From: an uncultured Acetobacter sp.
GTDB lineage: Bacteria > Pseudomonadota > Alphaproteobacteria > Acetobacterales > Acetobacteraceae
Reading direction: 5' to 3'
DNA: 7,752 bases
NCBI GenBank assembly: GCA_937900755.1
Contig: CALCDN010000179.1
Span: forward strand, 1-7,752
Shown here: piece by piece, positions 5,771-7,752 of the stretch
How the letters are laid out: each line of letters begins with the position of its first letter
Position numbering within the stretch: position 1 is the first letter of the stretch
The notes under the pieces: generated by a model
What the model saw: only the letters and a program-made list of their open reading frames with translations
Told to the model about the DNA's origin: nothing
Database searches by the model: none
Translations under genes and position numbers: made by a program

Positions 5771-7006
5771 TCATGTAATGGGCAGGCGTTCTTCTGGAAC
5801 TCCGCTTTTTTTGAGAATGAAAAGAGCCAGCAGGTAAACCAGTAGCCCCCCCATGGACAGCACGGCACCACCAATACCCAACGCGCCGTAACCAAACTGC
5901 TGGCCCAGCAGAACGCTCCCCAAAGAGGCCCCGAGCGCGTTGGCAATGTTGAAGGCCGAATGGTTAAGGGAAGCCGCAAGTGTTTGCGCATCGCCCGCAA
6001 AATCCATAAGTCTTGTCTGCAAGGCTGGACCCAGGGCATTTACGCAGGCTGGAATCATAAAAACATCAAGCATCAGGCCCCAGTTATTATGCAACAGGGC
6101 CGCAAAAACCAGCATGGCTACAATGCTCCCCGCCAGAGCAAAAATGGCCGCCAGATTGATGTTACGGTCCACAAGCCATGCCCCAATATTAGCGCCAGCC
6201 AGCATGCCACCCCCCCAGACAACCATGTACAGCATGACCTGCCATTCAGGCACATGCGTGACATTTTGCAAAACACTTGTCAGGTAAGTATAGATTGCAA
6301 ACATGCCTCCAAAGCCAATGGCAGCCGTCAGCAAGGTTAGCAATACCTGCGTGTTGCCCAGAGCCGTAATCTCCCTGAGTGGAGAATTGGTGCGGTTTGG
6401 TGTATCGGCGGGAATAAAGCGCCAGACTCCCACAAACGTTATAAACCCGAGCAGGCCAATCATCAGGTAGGCGATGCGCCAACCAAAGTGATTGGCCGCA
6501 AAGGTGGAAAAGGGTGCCCCCACCAGGGTTGAAATGGCAATGCCAGATAAAACACGCCCAACAGCCCACCCCCTGCGCGAGCGTTCCACCATGGATGCGG
6601 CTACCAGTGCCGATACGCCAAAAATGGCGCCATGGGGCAGCCCGGTCATAAAGCGTGCGACCTCAACCAAGCCCGGCGTGGGCATGGCGACACTGAGGAG
6701 ATTGCCGAACCCGAACAAAAGCAGCAGTACAAGCAGCAGTTCACGGCGTGAAAGGCGCGCACCCAAAATGGTAATCAGGGGCGCGCCAACCACAACCCCC
6801 AGCGCGTAGGCCGTAATGGCGTAACCCGCATCCGCCGTGGAAAGGTGGAGAGACGCGGCAAATTCCGGCAGCATGCCCATAATGGCAAACTCGCCCGTAC
6901 CGACAACAAATGCGCCGAATGTAAGAACAAGGAGAGCCACGTTTTTCCCCACCGGCGGAACGGCCGGAGGCTGGGTGCCTGTGGGTGGTACGGTTTGTAT
7001 TGTCAT
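5771..7006 (-). CDS. Major facilitator superfamily exporter, DHA1 (AraJ/YdhP-like) type
   Basis: Inner-membrane proton-driven exporter of the drug/sugar-efflux DHA1 group; the substrate cannot be read from sequence. The 411 residues begin with a Pro/Thr-rich cytosolic tail of about 22 residues, then about 12 hydrophobic segments. Family marks are FGAFVVGTGEFAIMGMLPEFA in TM1 (30-50), a relaxed motif A after TM2 (LGARLSRREL, 81-90), RFMTGLPHGAIFGVSALVAASMV (118-140), the RRGWAVGRVLSGIAISTLVGAPF stretch of TM5 (144-166) resembling motif C, and FGWRIAYLMIG (174-184). A hydrophilic central loop (about 199-216) divides the two halves. ATG at 7006 has AGGGA six bases upstream. It lies 26 bp behind the HbpS-like gene and is probably co-transcribed with it. 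A 60-base sample (6001-6060) is 48% GC, lower than the + strand genes appear. Family is secure, subfamily less so. Confidence 0.92.
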   Translation of the reverse strand: MTIQTVPPTGTQPPAVPPVGKNVALLVLTFGAFVVGTGEFAIMGMLPEFAASLHLSTADAGYAITAYALGVVVGAPLITILGARLSRRELLLVLLLLFGFGNLLSVAMPTPGLVEVARFMTGLPHGAIFGVSALVAASMVERSRRGWAVGRVLSGIAISTLVGAPFSTFAANHFGWRIAYLMIGLLGFITFVGVWRFIPADTPNRTNSPLREITALGNTQVLLTLLTAAIGFGGMFAIYTYLTSVLQNVTHVPEWQVMLYMVVWGGGMLAGANIGAWLVDRNINLAAIFALAGSIVAMLVFAALLHNNWGLMLDVFMIPACVNALGPALQTRLMDFAGDAQTLAASLNHSAFNIANALGASLGSVLLGQQFGYGALGIGGAVLSMGGLLVYLLALFILKKSGVPEERLPIT

Positions 7007-7032
7007 GGAATGTCCCTGTGCCAGCAGGCCGG

Positions 7033-7431
7033 TCAGGCCAGAAGACTGTTTGCGGCGACCTGGGCAATGGCAATATCATCTTCCGTGCTTGCGCCCGATA
7101 CCCCGATAGCTCCCAAAAATGTGCCCTCCGCTGAGCGCAGCACAAGGCCACCACCAAAACTGGCCATTCCCCCATTGGTGTTTTCCAACGTGTAGGCGCC
7201 CCCGTTCGGGTGACCAATTTTGGCAAAGTCGGCACTGTTCATCTGGAACAGGGCGGCGGTGCGGGCTTTTTTGTTGGCAACATCAATAGCGCCCAGAATA
7301 ACGCCCTCCATGCGCAGGAACGCAACAGGCCATGCCGCCACGTCAAGAATGGAAATGCAGACCTTAACCCCCAACCGCCGCGCCTCGGCGTGGGCTGCGT
7401 CCATCATGGCGGTTGCGACTGTATCTTGCAT
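7033..7431 (-). CDS. GlcG/HbpS-like (DUF336) protein, possible haem or small-ligand binder
   Basis: A 132-residue protein of the GlcG/HbpS family (formerly DUF336). Members bind haem or small molecules, or accompany catabolic enzymes; a biochemical role is known for only a few. Visible family elements are the N-terminal helix DAAHAEARRLGVKVCISILD (11-30), PVAFLRMEGVILGAIDVANKKARTAALF (35-62), then GGGLVLRSAEGTFLGAIGVSGASTEDDIAIAQVA (93-126), the usual GAIGVSGxxxExDxxxA ending. There is no signal peptide from this start, so it should be cytosolic. I prefer ATG at 7431, preceded by AAAGGGA about 10 bases upstream. A longer frame from 7515 would add 28 hydrophobic, Cys/Trp-rich residues without family match. 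It sits 94 bp after the IclR gene and 26 bp before the MFS gene on the same strand, suggesting it acts with the exporter on a shared ligand. Confidence 0.88.
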   Translation of the reverse strand: MQDTVATAMMDAAHAEARRLGVKVCISILDVAAWPVAFLRMEGVILGAIDVANKKARTAALFQMNSADFAKIGHPNGGAYTLENTNGGMASFGGGLVLRSAEGTFLGAIGVSGASTEDDIAIAQVAANSLLA

Positions 7432-7516
7432 GGTGCGGACATCCCTTTTGCATAAAAGCCCGTACGTTAGCCACACGCACGGATAAGGGAATAACCAAAA
7501 CGGAGCAAAATCCATT

Positions 7517-7535
7517 TATTCAATATTATTGAATA
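7517..7535. promoter_or_regulatory. 19-bp AT-rich palindrome, candidate operator
   Basis: TATTCAAT (7517-7524) and ATTGAATA (7528-7535) form a perfect 8-bp dyad with a 3-base centre (ATT). It overlaps the stop codon of the IclR-family gene (7526-7528) and lies about 86 bp upstream of the HbpS-like gene start. Symmetric TTC..GAA-type dyads of this size are typical of dimeric helix-turn-helix regulators, including IclR proteins. It might also be only a small 3'-end hairpin. No convincing -35/-10 pair is seen between it and the HbpS-like gene. Confidence 0.4.
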
Positions 7536-7752
7536 TCCTGCTGCTCAACAGAGCGTGCCATCATCCATGCAAGCCTGATCAACCGGTGTTGCGGAAATTT
7601 GTCTGGTGGGCCTGTCAGGCACAGGCTGGCCTTGACCTCCCCATTCTCACGCCAGGGTATGGCAACACCGTTCAGCCCTGGCCTGTATGCCTCCATGTCC
7701 AGCGCATACCCCTTGATCCGCACATCCTCAATTCTGCTCAGCACGGTTTCGT
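7526..7752 (-). CDS. IclR-family transcriptional regulator (C-terminal part only)
   Basis: Only the last 74 or so residues are in the window; the gene continues beyond base 7752, so the DNA-binding winged helix is not seen. The visible part matches the end of the IclR effector-binding domain: RIEDVRIKGYALDMEAYRPGLNGVAIPWRENGEVKASLCLTGPPDKF corresponds to the family pattern of GYALDxEExxPGVxxxAAPVxDxxGxVxAALSxSGP. In IclR proteins this domain binds a small effector, and the dimer represses or activates adjacent catabolic or transport genes. It ends with TAA at 7526-7528 and is followed on the same strand by the HbpS-like and MFS genes. A role as their local regulator is an inference from position. 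The in-window GTG at 7744 is an internal valine codon. Confidence 0.85.
   Translation of the reverse strand, partial: ETVLSRIEDVRIKGYALDMEAYRPGLNGVAIPWRENGEVKASLCLTGPPDKFPQHRLIRLAWMMARSVEQQDIQ

Noticed and set aside
5639..5845. 68-codon + strand open frame running from the intergenic region into the MFS 3' end
   Set aside because: It uses GTG, covers the perfect inverted repeat, overlaps a solid gene in antisense and has no recognisable similarity.
7432..7515. Longer start for the HbpS-like gene at 7515
   Set aside because: The extra 28 residues do not match the family, and ATG at 7431 has a reasonable ribosome-binding site. A signal-like role for the hydrophobic stretch is possible but not supported.

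Overview
The window looks like chromosomal DNA of a GC-rich alphaproteobacterium, most likely an acetic acid bacterium (Acetobacteraceae). That placement is an inference from protein style: a Kup with a long N-terminal extension, an alphaproteobacterial DUF1489 protein and GC-rich codon use. I could not test it by database search. I recognise eight protein genes (two cut by the window edges) and one tRNA; most of the rest is short intergenic DNA with notable inverted and direct repeats.

Left part (1-5341, all + strand). A 5'-truncated PIG3-type NAD(P)H:quinone oxidoreductase is followed by a YggS/PLPBP-family PLP-homeostasis protein. After a 121-bp gap with a hairpin and T-rich tract comes a tight block: kup (potassium uptake), 4 bp, hemW (radical-SAM haem chaperone), 1 bp, and a DUF1489 gene. 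The two tiny gaps and the lack of good ribosome-binding sites at the downstream genes suggest an operon with translational coupling. These genes are housekeeping in character.

Middle (5342-5770). This is non-coding apart from a tRNA-Glu(UUC) with an encoded CCA end. The tRNA has its own well-formed sigma-70-like promoter (TTGACG, 17 bp, TAAATA) and a small hairpin plus T-run as terminator. The flanks carry an 11-bp inverted repeat after the DUF1489 gene, a perfect 12-bp tandem duplication, and a perfect 15-bp inverted repeat between the tRNA and the convergent gene cluster.

Right part (5771-7752, all - strand). In transcription order: the 3' end of an IclR-family regulator, a small GlcG/HbpS-like (DUF336) protein and a DHA1-type major facilitator exporter. 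A 19-bp AT-rich palindrome overlaps the regulator's stop codon and lies upstream of the HbpS-like gene, where an operator could sit. The set reads as a regulated efflux or small-molecule handling cassette. A 60-base sample inside the transporter gene was 48% GC, lower than the left part appears, so this side of the tRNA may be accessory. I see no CRISPR array, transposase, phage gene or obvious new defence system. The best leads are the IclR/HbpS/MFS cassette with its palindrome and the coupling of DUF1489 to hemW.
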